Counted from the first letter of the stretch, positions 29,099 through 37,973 are shown. The stretch: 64,000 nt of DNA from Rhodococcus sp. P-2 (GCF_016598535.1 NZ_CP066779.1:1364001-1428000), one strand, 5' to 3'. Program-made: numbers and translations. Notes: generated from the letters alone by a model not told the origin.

Positions 29099-29553
29099 TC
29101 CGGCCGCGGCCAGTCGCGACCCTCCAAGTTCTCCACCGAGCGATTGAATTGTCGCAACAGATCACCGAGGGCCTGGCGCTGCTCCGGCCTCCACTCGCGC
29201 AGGACCTTCTCGACGCCTGCCGTCGAGTGTTCGCGATCGGCATGAAGTTTCGACAGCCCCTGTGCTGTCGGCCGAACCTTTCGCGCCAGCCCACCGTCCG
29301 GATCCTCCACTCGCTCCACCAGACCCTGACGCCTCAGCGCGCCGATCTGCCGGTTGATGGTCGAGATGTCGAGCGAGAAAGCACAGGAGAGCTCTTTGAG
29401 GCTCATGGGATGTTGCAACTCCAGTCGACCGAGCAGTAGATAGGCAGACCGGTCCAGATGAAGTTCGGCCCGTTGAGCGAGCGCGTGATAGCGCGAGAGC
29501 AGGGTCAACTCGTACTCGATATCCACCAGTTCGGCTTCCCGATCCACACTCAT
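29089..29553 (-). CDS. MarR family transcriptional regulator
   Basis: 154-residue winged-helix regulator. The DNA-binding part is visible in LKELSCAFSLDISTINRQIGALRRQGLVERVEDPDGG. The gene is divergent from an MFS exporter, the usual arrangement in which MarR represses the exporter and is relieved by its substrate. ATG at 29553 chosen over an upstream frame that starts in the operator region. A dyad ACACA-CGA-TGTGT in the shared promoter is a plausible operator. Confidence 0.88.
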   Translation of the reverse strand: MSVDREAELVDIEYELTLLSRYHALAQRAELHLDRSAYLLLGRLELQHPMSLKELSCAFSLDISTINRQIGALRRQGLVERVEDPDGGLARKVRPTAQGLSKLHADREHSTAGVEKVLREWRPEQRQALGDLLRQFNRSVENLEGRDWPRPDQV

Positions 29554-29565
29554 ATTGTGCATAAT

Positions 29566-29578
29566 ACACACGATGTGT
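29566..29578. promoter_or_regulatory. Dyad in the MarR/MFS divergent promoter
   Basis: ACACA-CGA-TGTGT, a perfect inverted repeat with a 3-base centre, flanked by a further TGTGC/CACA pair. It lies 13 bases upstream of the marR-type start and ~55 bases from the MFS start, fitting an operator for the regulator. Confidence 0.5.
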
Positions 29579-29632
29579 AGCGTGCACATTGGGGCGAACG
29601 CACCGAAGTAGAACCTCCATGGCGGGAGCCAA

Positions 29633-31063
29633 ATGTCCGTTCACGCAGATTCGTCGAGCGTCGACGAGAAACCCCCGGTCACGAAGTACGCACCCTCGGG
29701 TCCCGTGCTCACCGTCCTCGGACTGTGCGGCATCGTCGTCGCCTTGATGCAGACGCTGGTCGTCCCGATCATTCCGCAGTTGCCGCACCTCCTGAACTCC
29801 ACTCCCGCCGACACCTCGTGGGCGGTCACCGCAACACTCCTCGCCGCCGCGGTGATCACACCTATCAGCGGACGCCTCGGTGACATGTTCGGCAAGAAAC
29901 GAATGCTGCTCGTCAGTCTCGGGATGGTCGTCCTGGGCTCGGCAATCTGCGCGATCGCACCTTCTCTGATCGTGCTCGTCATCGGTCGCGCACTTCAAGG
30001 TGCATCTGTCGGGGCAATTCCGTTGGGAATCGCAATTATTCGCGACGTGCTTCCACCGAAGAAGGTGGCCGGCGCCATGGCCGTCATGAGTGCCACCCTC
30101 GGCGTCGGCGGCGCGATCGGACTGCCGATCGCCGCAGTGATCGCTCAGAATGCCAACTGGCACTTCCTGTTCGTCACTTCGGCGGCATTCGGCTTGATCT
30201 GCATCGCTCTGGTTGCGTTCGTCATCCCCGAATCAACGGTACGACGTCCGGGCCGTTTCGACTTCGTCGGTGCGCTCGGTCTCACCGTCGGCCTGATCAC
30301 CCTGCTGCTCCCCATCACCAAAGGCGGGACTTGGGGATGGGGCGACACGAAAACCCTGGGCCTCCTGGCAGTTTCCGCTCTCAGTTTCCTCGTCTGGGGA
30401 TGGTGGGAACTTCGACGCAACGCACCACTAGTGGACCTCCGCGTATCGGCCCGGCCTCAGGTTCTCTTCACCAACTTCGCGTCCATCGCCGTCGGTTTTG
30501 CCATGTACGGCAATTCCTTGACACTCCCCCAACTTCTGATGGCACCGACGTCCACCGGCTACGGACTCGGATTGTCCATGGTTGCAGCGGGACTCGCATT
30601 GGCCCCCGGCGGACTCGTCATGATGGCGCTCTCGCCCGTCTCCGCCCGAATTTCGGCGTGGCGTGGCCCACGAATCACGTTGATGCTCGGCGCCCTCGTC
30701 ATCGGATTGGGTTATGCCTTCGCATATTTCACGGTGTCGAGCGTCTGGCAGGTCGCCGTGGCCGGAATGTTCATCGGCGCGGGCGTCGGGCTCTCGTACT
30801 CGGCCATGCCCGCCCTGATCATGGGCGCGGTACCCATCACGGAATCTGCAGCCGCGAACGGCCTGAACTCACTGATGAGATCAATCGGCACGTCGACGTC
30901 TGCCGCGATCGTGAGCGTCGTTCTGGCCGGTATGACCATCACCGTCGGCACCGCAGTGATCCCCTCGTTCGAGGCGTTTCGTGCGACGTTCCTGATTTCC
31001 ATCGCCGCCGCCGGTGTGACGATGGTGTTCGCCGGGTTGATTCCCAAACAGAAAGCCACGTAA
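29633..31063 (+). CDS. MFS drug/metabolite exporter (14-TM DHA2 type)
   Basis: 476 residues with about 14 membrane helices. The loop 2-3 motif GRLGDMFGKKR and motif C region (LGVGGAIGLPIAAVIA) identify a proton-driven drug:H+ antiporter. GGGAG ribosome binding site before the ATG. Divergent from the MarR regulator, so exporter expression is likely substrate-induced. The particular compound is unknown. Confidence 0.9.
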   Translation: MSVHADSSSVDEKPPVTKYAPSGPVLTVLGLCGIVVALMQTLVVPIIPQLPHLLNSTPADTSWAVTATLLAAAVITPISGRLGDMFGKKRMLLVSLGMVVLGSAICAIAPSLIVLVIGRALQGASVGAIPLGIAIIRDVLPPKKVAGAMAVMSATLGVGGAIGLPIAAVIAQNANWHFLFVTSAAFGLICIALVAFVIPESTVRRPGRFDFVGALGLTVGLITLLLPITKGGTWGWGDTKTLGLLAVSALSFLVWGWWELRRNAPLVDLRVSARPQVLFTNFASIAVGFAMYGNSLTLPQLLMAPTSTGYGLGLSMVAAGLALAPGGLVMMALSPVSARISAWRGPRITLMLGALVIGLGYAFAYFTVSSVWQVAVAGMFIGAGVGLSYSAMPALIMGAVPITESAAANGLNSLMRSIGTSTSAAIVSVVLAGMTITVGTAVIPSFEAFRATFLISIAAAGVTMVFAGLIPKQKAT

Positions 31064-31085
31064 GGGAACCAACCCGGCAGAGGAC

Positions 31086-31166
31086 TCACTTCTCCGAAGA
31101 GCCTTCGATGCTGCCCGTCTGCAACTTCGACAGAAGTGTGTAGATGAAGTCGATGATGAATTCCAC
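31086..31166 (-). CDS. 26-residue membrane-prone peptide
   Basis: GTG start behind GAGAGGG; the sequence begins MEFIIDFIYTLLSKLQTG and ends GSSEK. The first 16 residues form a hydrophobic/amphipathic helix, the tail is Ser/Gly/Lys-rich. No signal peptide. It is one of four such tiny leaderless peptides in this window. It lies downstream of the convergent MFS gene. Expression is unproven; the call rests on the ribosome binding site and codon use. Confidence 0.4.
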   Translation of the reverse strand: MEFIIDFIYTLLSKLQTGSIEGSSEK

Positions 31167-31299
31167 GTGTTGCCCTCTCACATAATGGGTCCCGACCCGT
31201 CAACGACGGTACCGCAGAACTCTTCTGCGTCGAATCGCCGACAATCAATTCTGCAACGTGTTCTAATCTGAGGCGACGACGCCTACCCGAGGAGCTTTC

Positions 31300-31800
31300 A
31301 TGAGCTGGACACGCACCGAACTCGAAGACGCCTTCGCGGGGTATCAGAACACCGTTGTCGAGTGCACACGCTCCGGCGACTGGAACGCCTTCGCGGACAT
31401 GTTCACCGAGGACGTCGTCTACGTGGAACACGCTTTCGGCGCCCTCAACGGCCGAGAGGCGGTACGCAAGTGGGTCACTCGCACGATGACGGAGTTCCCG
31501 GGACGCCGGATGACCGAGTTTCCGGCCAACTGGTTCGTCGTCGACGAGGAGCGCGGATGGATCGTGTGCGAGATCGACAACCCGATGGAGGATCCGGGTG
31601 ACGGATCCAAGCACGGAGCCGCCAACATCACGATCCTGCACTACGCCGGCAACGGACTGTGGTCTCGCGAAGAAGACGCCTACAACCCGATGAACTTCCT
31701 GTCGATGGCAAAAGCATGGTGCCTCGCCGCCGAAGCGGCGGGCACCCTCCCCGAGGACGCCAAGTCCTGGCTCGCCAAATTCGGCGCTATGGTGCGATAG
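31300..31800 (+). CDS. NTF2/SnoaL-like domain protein
   Basis: 166 residues with an SnoaL-like (cone-shaped alpha+beta barrel) fold; FAGYQNTVVECTRSGDWNAFADMFTEDVVYVEHAFG is the typical N-terminal part. Family members include steroid isomerases, dehydratases and polyketide cyclases, but no substrate is indicated. Overlaps the convergent DUF1906 gene by 14 bases. Confidence 0.85.
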   Translation: MSWTRTELEDAFAGYQNTVVECTRSGDWNAFADMFTEDVVYVEHAFGALNGREAVRKWVTRTMTEFPGRRMTEFPANWFVVDEERGWIVCEIDNPMEDPGDGSKHGAANITILHYAGNGLWSREEDAYNPMNFLSMAKAWCLAAEAAGTLPEDAKSWLAKFGAMVR

Positions 31801-32569
31801 AACCCGTCGGCAACGATGATCCGACGGGCTGGGCCGGACCGACCGATCCGGCCAACGACCACTGGCCGTAGTCGCGAGTGAGGATCGAATTCAGGTCGAC
31901 GCCAACGCCGTCGACCTTGCGCTTGTCGATTTCGAACTGGTGCAGGTTTGCCCTCGGATGCACATACCCGGCGGGCGAACCCCAGTTGTGCTGCCAGAAC
32001 CAGGTTCCGACGCCGGCACTGATCATCGCGTCGATCACGCGAGTATTTCCGTAGACACCGAGCGCTCCGTTGCCGACAACCGACGCCCATCCCTCGAGGT
32101 ACGGCCTGATCAGTGTCGTGATCTCGGTGCTGGTGGGATTGTCGTCGATCGACGCGTAGATCGGTCGACCAGAGGGCCCACCGGCAGCAGCGTGGAGTTC
32201 GAGGCCCCGGGAAGCGTGACGCTTGCCGGCCTCTCGAGCCCCGCGCCAGTCCGCCGTTCCGCCCTTGCCGAATTGATAGCAGGACACGACTTGGAGTCCG
32301 GCCGCCGTCAACGCGTCGGTTTCCCGCGCCAGTACGGGCTTGCCGACCATCCAATCGGCGCCCGGGCGCCTGTCCGAAACGTATCGAATGGCGCCTGCAT
32401 ATCCGGCGGCTTTGATCGCCTGAGCGGACGGCACACCGGCGGCGTAATCGAGCAGGGTCCCGAGCGAACCGGCATTGGCCACCGACGTCGTACCGCTCAA
32501 TGCAGCGAGTCCGGCAGCGGCCGATCCAGCCGCTGCGTACTTGAAGAGGTTTCTTCGCGAGACGTGCAC
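31787..32569 (-). CDS. Tat-exported DUF1906 (glycoside hydrolase-like) protein
   Basis: 260 residues, GTG start behind GGAG. A twin-arginine signal (SRRNLFKYAAAG) with cleavage near ANA-GS sends it outside. The mature domain is DUF1906, a TIM-barrel glycoside-hydrolase-like fold (LLDYAAGVPSAQAIKAAGYAGAIRYV; PIYASIDDNPTS). Such proteins are thought to cleave cell-wall glycans; activity is unproven. The Ser/Pro-rich tail ends PTGSIAP. Confidence 0.85.
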   Translation of the reverse strand: MHVSRRNLFKYAAAGSAAAGLAALSGTTSVANAGSLGTLLDYAAGVPSAQAIKAAGYAGAIRYVSDRRPGADWMVGKPVLARETDALTAAGLQVVSCYQFGKGGTADWRGAREAGKRHASRGLELHAAAGGPSGRPIYASIDDNPTSTEITTLIRPYLEGWASVVGNGALGVYGNTRVIDAMISAGVGTWFWQHNWGSPAGYVHPRANLHQFEIDKRKVDGVGVDLNSILTRDYGQWSLAGSVGPAQPVGSSLPTGSIAP

Positions 32570-32731
32570 AAAGCTCCGATCATCGGCGTGTCCCGCTGGA
32601 AGTGGCGGGCAGGCAAGCTATCTTCTTTCGCTCGCATTCCACCACAGTCACATCAACCCCGCCATGCACTTGGCCAACAATGCTCACATTGTCACCAAAT
32701 TGGACGCTAGACAGATAGTCAGACAGACAGC

Positions 32732-32766
32732 AGTGGCCCCCGAAGACATCGTCTTCGGGGGCCACT
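32732..32766 (-). terminator. 16-bp stem terminator after the Phe-rich peptide gene
   Basis: AGTGGCCCCCGAAGAC and its exact complement with a 3-base loop; on the minus strand it is followed by GCTGTCTGTCTG. It lies 26 bases downstream of the 34-residue peptide stop, implying that this small gene makes a discrete transcript. Confidence 0.7.
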
Positions 32767-32791
32767 GAGTCGGCCTAGCGGCCGGAAGCTA

Positions 32792-32896
32792 TCAGCTGAG
32801 CGAGGTGAAGAAGCTCAGAGCGCTGAAGAGATCAGACGCGTTGCTGAAGAAGTCGTTGAGGAAGGTGAAGGCATCCGAGAATTCTGCGCTGCTCAT
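32792..32896 (-). CDS. 34-residue Phe-rich leaderless peptide
   Basis: Begins MSSAEFSDAFTFLNDFF and ends FFTSLS; eight Phe and nine Ser in 34 residues, no Lys/Arg, and an amphipathic pattern. A GGAG motif sits before the ATG (GGAGCACATCGC). A perfect hairpin terminator follows, so it is a complete monocistronic unit. No signal peptide. In size and composition it recalls the small corynebacterial PorA/PorH porin peptides; function is inference. Confidence 0.6.
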   Translation of the reverse strand: MSSAEFSDAFTFLNDFFSNASDLFSALSFFTSLS

Positions 32897-33457
32897 GCGA
32901 TGTGCTCCTGTCGAAGATACGGTCCAGAGGATTGCCGCCACGTGAGTGGCTGCTGGCGATAAGAGTAGAGGTCTTCCGTTACTTCCGCGACACCAAATGT
33001 GTCCGGGACGTTACATTTCGACCCCTTCAGGACACGTACATACACACAGGTGACACCCACCAGCAGTGATCAAACTGTCACCTACGGACGATTTATTGAC
33101 GCATTCCGAACATCGTTTCCGATAGCAGCTACCCCACAGCATCAAACCTGTAGGCCGACCACAAGATTGGCAAGCCTTACTTAACAGGGTATGTGTTGCT
33201 CCCGCTAGAGCGCGTACCAGCAGCTTGGCCAAATCCCTCGCGCCAATGTGGCCACGCGAGCTTAGTGCGGGCGCAAACATTCAGCCACAGTTCGAGTTAG
33301 CGAGATCTTTACGCCGAAAACGACCGCCCCGACGGCCCGCGGGACCGTACCTATCGGTCATCATGGTGACGCTATTCACACCGATTCGAGGAACTTCGGG
33401 CACCGATAACAACCCGATCTCGACACCGATCGGACGTTCGAGGGCAAGGTGGACACC
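32897..33457. other. Gene-poor stretch with one inverted repeat
   Basis: 560 bases, lower in GC than its surroundings, with no convincing coding frame: the few short open frames lack a ribosome binding site and family resemblance. It contains the AGGTGACA/TGTCACCT pair (33048-33083) and presumably the promoters of the 34-residue peptide gene and of the PLDc_N-type gene. Confidence 0.5.
33048..33083. repeat. 8-bp inverted repeat with 20-base spacer
   Basis: AGGTGACA at 33048-33055 and TGTCACCT at 33076-33083. It lies in the otherwise empty region upstream of both flanking genes and could be a regulator-binding site. Confidence 0.4.
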
Positions 33458-33688
33458 ATGAACCTCACAAAGAAGAAATCCTGGAGTGAGCTGTCACCCG
33501 CGCAGCGCCGCGTCGTCGCCCTGCTCGCCACGATTCAGTCCCTGCTGGCGATCGCCGCGTGGACAGACTTGGCGCGACGCCCTGCCGATACGGTCAACGG
33601 CAGCAAGAAAAAGTGGGCGGCGATCATCTTCGTCAACTTCGTCGGGCCGCTCGCTTACTTCCGCCGAGGCCGGACTCAGTCGAAATAG
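33458..33688 (+). CDS. PLDc_N domain membrane protein
   Basis: 76 residues from the ATG preceded by AAGGTGG. It matches the PLDc_N (phospholipase D N-terminal-like) family: TIQSLLAIAAWTDLARRP, then KKKWAAIIFVNFVGPLAYFRRGR, with two membrane helices. Frequent in actinobacteria near stress-type genes; function unknown. Overlaps the convergent ABM gene by 13 bases. Confidence 0.85.
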   Translation: MNLTKKKSWSELSPAQRRVVALLATIQSLLAIAAWTDLARRPADTVNGSKKKWAAIIFVNFVGPLAYFRRGRTQSK

Positions 33689-34617
33689 TCCCAGAACTGC
33701 AGCCACTTCACGGACGCGAAGAGCGTCAGAGTCACTGCGTACACCGCTATTACCGCCGCAACGCCGCGAAAATTGGTGCGGGGAACGGCACCGTCGACCG
33801 GGTCCAGCCAATGGCGGAACCACCGCGTGACCGTGGGCATCAGGAACCACGTCATGGCGCCGACGCTGACTATCTGGCTCAGCCACATCGACAGCCAGGG
33901 AGGTGCTCCGATTCCGTCGAGCAGCGGACCGAGAAATCGTGACAGGGTCATCACTGTCGGATAGAGAACGAGCAGGATGATCATCGCCGTCTTCCAATTC
34001 GGCGTCGCGCGAGTCTGCCCGTTCTCCGTGCGCAGGATGGTGCCGAACGGTGTCGACCGCGTGGTCTCGGTGAAGTCCTCGGCCAACTCGGCCCGCAGTT
34101 TCGGTAGTGCTGCGGCCCTCTCGGGTGACGCCATCCACACCGCCAACTGCTGTTCAGTCCGAAACCGAAGAACGGACTTCCACTGGGTGGAGTCGGTGAC
34201 CGACCGCAACAACATCACCGATTCGTAGCCGGAAAATCGCGAACTGAGATCGATGAGGTGTCGTTGCGTTCGCAGAAACTCGTTCTCCTTGCCCACGACG
34301 ACGGCGTGGTCGTACACACCGATACCGGGCGGCGGCAGCACGCCGTCGACCAGGACGAGATCACTCGTCTGCGCCAGAATTCCCGTTGCAGCAGCGGATC
34401 TTTCGAGATCGCGGCGATCAGTCGACTCGAGCCAACGGTGTAGATCGTCGGCACTGTCGAAAGTGACAGACACGCCGTGCGACACCGGTTCCGGTTGATC
34501 ACTGATGCCACAGCTCAGGTAGCCGTCGAATCGACCGGCGGTCTCGGCCGCGCGCTCGACCCACGCCCGGAATCCCGAACTCGTTCGGTGGTACCCGGTG
34601 ATGGCGGTTGCGGACAC
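33676..34617 (-). CDS. Antibiotic-biosynthesis-monooxygenase-like domain fused to membrane helices
   Basis: 313 residues from a GTG one base after the guaD stop. Two ABM-type (dimeric alpha+beta barrel) domains occupy residues ~1-190: the segments GFRAWVERAAETAGRFDGYLSCGI and HLIDLSSRFSGYESVMLLRS are paralogous. The C-terminal ~110 residues have three membrane helices (e.g. AMIILLVLYPTVMTLSRFLG). Activity may be a haem- or quinone-related oxygenation or none. Likely co-translated with guaD. Confidence 0.7.
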   Translation of the reverse strand: MSATAITGYHRTSSGFRAWVERAAETAGRFDGYLSCGISDQPEPVSHGVSVTFDSADDLHRWLESTDRRDLERSAAATGILAQTSDLVLVDGVLPPPGIGVYDHAVVVGKENEFLRTQRHLIDLSSRFSGYESVMLLRSVTDSTQWKSVLRFRTEQQLAVWMASPERAAALPKLRAELAEDFTETTRSTPFGTILRTENGQTRATPNWKTAMIILLVLYPTVMTLSRFLGPLLDGIGAPPWLSMWLSQIVSVGAMTWFLMPTVTRWFRHWLDPVDGAVPRTNFRGVAAVIAVYAVTLTLFASVKWLQFWDYFD

Positions 34618-34618
34618 G

Positions 34619-36019
34619 TCAGCCCGACACCCGGCGCCCTTGCACGTATACGTGCGCAATCGCGGGCTCGCGCATCGCCATCAGGAGCCCGAAGAGCGTC
34701 TGGTCGCGGGCGAGAATCGGATCGTCCGAACGCGTTCCGTGGTTGACGAGCCCGGCGAGCGGCGGCCATCCGGCCGGGTCGATCACCAGAAAGTCTGCTT
34801 CTTTGCCCTCGTCGAAGTTGCCGATCCGGTTCTCCATGTCCAGCGCGCGAGCACCGGCGAGTGTTCCGGTGAACAGCAGTTCGGCGGGGTGCATCGACAC
34901 TCCGTCGTCGCCGGCTTCGGAGATGTGAACTTTGAACGCGTCGCCGAGGACTCGGGTGAGCAGGCACTCGTCGCCGCCGCCGAAATCCGATCCGATCGCG
35001 ATGTTGACCCCTGACGCCACGGTGCGTTTCCACGGCATGGTGCCTGAGCCGAGAAACTGCTGGGACGTCGGGCAATGCGCGATCGAGGTTCCGGTCTCGG
35101 CCATTCGTGCGAGTTCGGAGTCCTGGCAGTGCACCGAGTGCGCGAGTATCGCGCGTGGGCCTAGGAAGCTCTTTCCGCCGACCTGCGAGCCGGGGAGGAA
35201 CTTGCCGTCGTACGTGTCGAGATAGGTCTCGACCTCGTACTCGGCGAGCGTGGTTGCCACCTCGCCCGTTCCGGGCCGATTGTTCTCGTTGAGATGGCTG
35301 TGAAAGTAGACGCCCCGGTCACGGACCGAGTCGTACAACTCCCCCAGATCCTTCAACGTCCGTGTTGTCACCGCGAGGGAGAAGCGGGGAACCACTGCAA
35401 CGTGAATGAGTGCGGTGTTCACGTCGCCGGTGTCGGATGCGTGCCACTTGTCGATCTCCTCGCTGGTGAGTCTGATCGCATCCTCTTCCGAGGTGATCAG
35501 CGCGGCAGCGGAGGCCGGGCCGGTGGTCTGAATCCCGCGGCCGCTGACCACTCGAAGGCCGCGTTTCAGAGTTTCCGAGAACAACGCGTCCTGCGCGTGC
35601 GGGAAGGCCGATCCGAACACCATCGCGGCCGTGGTTCCCGTGGCGATTCGGCGAGAACAGAAGGCCTCGGCAGCGTGCTGGGCGAACTCGGGATCGGCAA
35701 ACCTCGATTCGGAGGGAAAGACACAGAGATCGAGCCACTCGAGGAGTTGACCGCCGCCGTACGCATCGCCGGCGTAAGTCTGCGGGAAATGAATGTGAGC
35801 GTCGACGAAGCCGGGCAACAGGAATCCCGGTCGGTGGTCGTGGGTTTCAGCACCTTCGAGATCGCTCGGGAGTGATTCGAATTCTCCGCAGTAGACGATC
35901 GTTCCGGCATCGTCGATCGCCAACACGCCGTCCGGGATCGAGACGAGCGACTGCGCCGCATCCTCAACCGTCGGACGACCGGAAATGTGGAAGACATGGC
36001 CTCGATGAAGGTGCGTCAC
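34619..36019 (-). CDS. guaD: Guanine deaminase
   Basis: 466-residue amidohydrolase converting guanine to xanthine in purine salvage/degradation. Metal-binding PGFVDAHIHFPQ, later FHSHLNEN, LAHSVHCQDSEL and GSDFGGGDECLL (catalytic Asp) are visible. GTG start. Full length. Downstream gene begins one base after its stop. Confidence 0.92.
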   Translation of the reverse strand: MTHLHRGHVFHISGRPTVEDAAQSLVSIPDGVLAIDDAGTIVYCGEFESLPSDLEGAETHDHRPGFLLPGFVDAHIHFPQTYAGDAYGGGQLLEWLDLCVFPSESRFADPEFAQHAAEAFCSRRIATGTTAAMVFGSAFPHAQDALFSETLKRGLRVVSGRGIQTTGPASAAALITSEEDAIRLTSEEIDKWHASDTGDVNTALIHVAVVPRFSLAVTTRTLKDLGELYDSVRDRGVYFHSHLNENNRPGTGEVATTLAEYEVETYLDTYDGKFLPGSQVGGKSFLGPRAILAHSVHCQDSELARMAETGTSIAHCPTSQQFLGSGTMPWKRTVASGVNIAIGSDFGGGDECLLTRVLGDAFKVHISEAGDDGVSMHPAELLFTGTLAGARALDMENRIGNFDEGKEADFLVIDPAGWPPLAGLVNHGTRSDDPILARDQTLFGLLMAMREPAIAHVYVQGRRVSG

Positions 36020-36088
36020 CCACTGAGCAAAGCACAGAACTACCCGGCGCCGCGCGGCGAATGCTGTCCTTTTTGTCAGATATTGGGA

Positions 36089-36868
36089 TCAAGCAAGAGT
36101 TGCGTGCCAAACAAGAGCCGCAGCCAATGCGCCTGCCCCGTTCAACGACCAATGCAGAGCAATCGGCGCAATGAGGCTGCCGCTGCGATGACGAAGCCAG
36201 GTGAACACGAGGCCGGCTGCAGCGGTGGCGAGAACAGCTCCGAGGATCCCGGCGACCTGACCGACGACTCCGGTACCGAGAAACCCGGAAAGCCCTTCGT
36301 TACCACTGGTCAAACCCATCGACGACGCGATGTGCCACAGCCCGAACATCAGCGAACCGGCAGCGGCGACGCCCCGGAATCCACTGACCCGGTTCAACGT
36401 GCCGTGCAGGACGCCGCGGAAGGCCAACTCTTCGGGAATGACGGTCTGCAGCGGGATCACGATCATCGACGCGATGATCGCGCCGGAAATAGTGGCGTAG
36501 CGATCCGCCATGAAGAAAGGACGTGTGAGCGGGAGCAACGCGCCAACGGCGACTACGGTCAGGACCAGGCCGACGGCGGCAAGAGCGTACTTCGAACCCC
36601 GCCGCAGATCACGAGGTGAGAGCCCTAATTCCGCCCACCCCATCCCCCGGCGCTTGGTAAGCGCCAACAGGACGAGAGCAGAAATGGGGACCGTGGCGAT
36701 GCTTGCCCATGCGGTGGTGAAATGCGCGATCAGATTGGTTCCCACCAAGACCACGACGACGACAGCGATATCCACATATGCGTGCATCCGCGGAAAACGA
36801 GGAGCGGTCGCTGCGATCTCCACTGGAGCGATCTCCACTGGGCCGCCGCTCGTTAGCTGAAAGTTCAC
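36089..36868 (-). CDS. CPBP family intramembrane metalloprotease
   Basis: 259 residues from the GTG behind GGAAAAA; other starts up- or downstream are possible. Multiple membrane helices and the CPBP (CAAX-like) motifs: EELAFRG in the middle, FGLWHIASS, and HWSLNG near the end, giving the Glu-Glu...Arg, His and His/Asn catalytic set. Such enzymes process lipidated or small membrane peptides, or act in bacteriocin self-immunity. It lies directly upstream of guaD. Confidence 0.85.
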   Translation of the reverse strand: MNFQLTSGGPVEIAPVEIAATAPRFPRMHAYVDIAVVVVVLVGTNLIAHFTTAWASIATVPISALVLLALTKRRGMGWAELGLSPRDLRRGSKYALAAVGLVLTVVAVGALLPLTRPFFMADRYATISGAIIASMIVIPLQTVIPEELAFRGVLHGTLNRVSGFRGVAAAGSLMFGLWHIASSMGLTSGNEGLSGFLGTGVVGQVAGILGAVLATAAAGLVFTWLRHRSGSLIAPIALHWSLNGAGALAAALVWHATLA

Positions 36869-36955
36869 TTTTTCCAGTGTACCGACGCACGAGAACTGCC
36901 CGCCACTGTTTGCGAACACGCTCACAGTGACGGACAGATCCCGAAACAGCTCTGA

Positions 36956-37939
36956 TCAGGCGCCGAGTGTGCTCGCAAACTTCGGAACGGCGTTGTCGAT
37001 TGCGTAGGTCAACCCCGGTACCGAGCCACTCGAGAACGCGTTGACGAGCGCGGGATCGTCGAGGATCAACAAATGCCCCTGCTGAGCCGAAGGAATTGCG
37101 CGCAGTAGCGGATCGTTCGCAAACGCACTGCTGTCGAGGAAGATCGGGAACAGCACGGTCAGGTCGGCGTCGAACAGATTCAGGTTCTCGTTGGCGACCG
37201 GGATGTAGAAGTTGCCGGTGGCTTTTTCGGTGATCGCCGTCGGGATCGTGAAGCCGAGTCGGGTCATGAAGTCGGCGCGTGCGTCGCCGGGTACATATGC
37301 GCCGTAACCATCGGAACTGTAGGCGCCGACCGCCGCGGTCTTGCCCGCGAAGGCCGGATTGGCGGCAATCGCGGCGTCGAACTTGGCGTCGAGGCCGTCC
37401 AGTAACGCCTTTCCTTCTGCTTCCTTACCGAGAGCTTCCGCGACGAGTTCGGTCTGCTGCTCGACCGTCGTCCCGTACGCAGTGGCCAGACCCGGCGGCG
37501 GCCCGACCGTCGGCGCGATAGCGCTCAGCTTGTCGTAGGTTGCCTGCGTGTTGTCGCTTCTCGTCCACAAGATCAGGTCCGGCTCTAGAGCAATAACGTC
37601 CTCGACGCTCAGGTCCATCGTTCCGAGGATCTTCGGGTCTGTGGTGAACTCGTCCGCAATCCAGGGTCCGACGCCTTTGCCACCGAACGCCATCCAGTCC
37701 GCGACACCGACCGGCTGCGTTCCGAGGGCAAGTGCTGTTTCGGCGTCCGACCAACCGAGCGCCACGACGCGCTGAGGGTTGGCCGGAACTTCGACGTCGC
37801 CGAACATGGTCGAGACGGTTGCTCCCGCCTCCGCGGGTGCGTCAGCGCTGTCGCTGCTGCAGCCGGCAAGCCCGGCGACGGCGAGCGAGGCCGCCAAGGC
37901 CGTGACTGCGATCTTCATTCGAGAGACTTTGATTCGCAT
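36956..37939 (-). CDS. Iron-siderophore-type ABC substrate-binding lipoprotein
   Basis: 327 residues from the ATG behind GGAG. Signal peptide ends in lipobox LAGC. Mature part is a FecB/FhuD-type class III binding protein: PANPQRVVALGWSDAETALALGTQPVG, then ALEPDLILWTRSDNTQATYDKLSAIAPTV. It probably delivers ferric siderophores to a permease outside this window. A possible IdeR box lies ~40 bases upstream, consistent with iron repression. Confidence 0.88.
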   Translation of the reverse strand: MRIKVSRMKIAVTALAASLAVAGLAGCSSDSADAPAEAGATVSTMFGDVEVPANPQRVVALGWSDAETALALGTQPVGVADWMAFGGKGVGPWIADEFTTDPKILGTMDLSVEDVIALEPDLILWTRSDNTQATYDKLSAIAPTVGPPPGLATAYGTTVEQQTELVAEALGKEAEGKALLDGLDAKFDAAIAANPAFAGKTAAVGAYSSDGYGAYVPGDARADFMTRLGFTIPTAITEKATGNFYIPVANENLNLFDADLTVLFPIFLDSSAFANDPLLRAIPSAQQGHLLILDDPALVNAFSSGSVPGLTYAIDNAVPKFASTLGA

Positions 37940-37973
37940 GGTTACCAGCACTCCTCCAACGCTCCAGCGAGAA

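Noticed and set aside
33011-33280. 89-residue Cys-containing minus-strand frame
   Set aside because: No ribosome binding site and it runs through the inverted repeat; composition unlike neighbouring genes.
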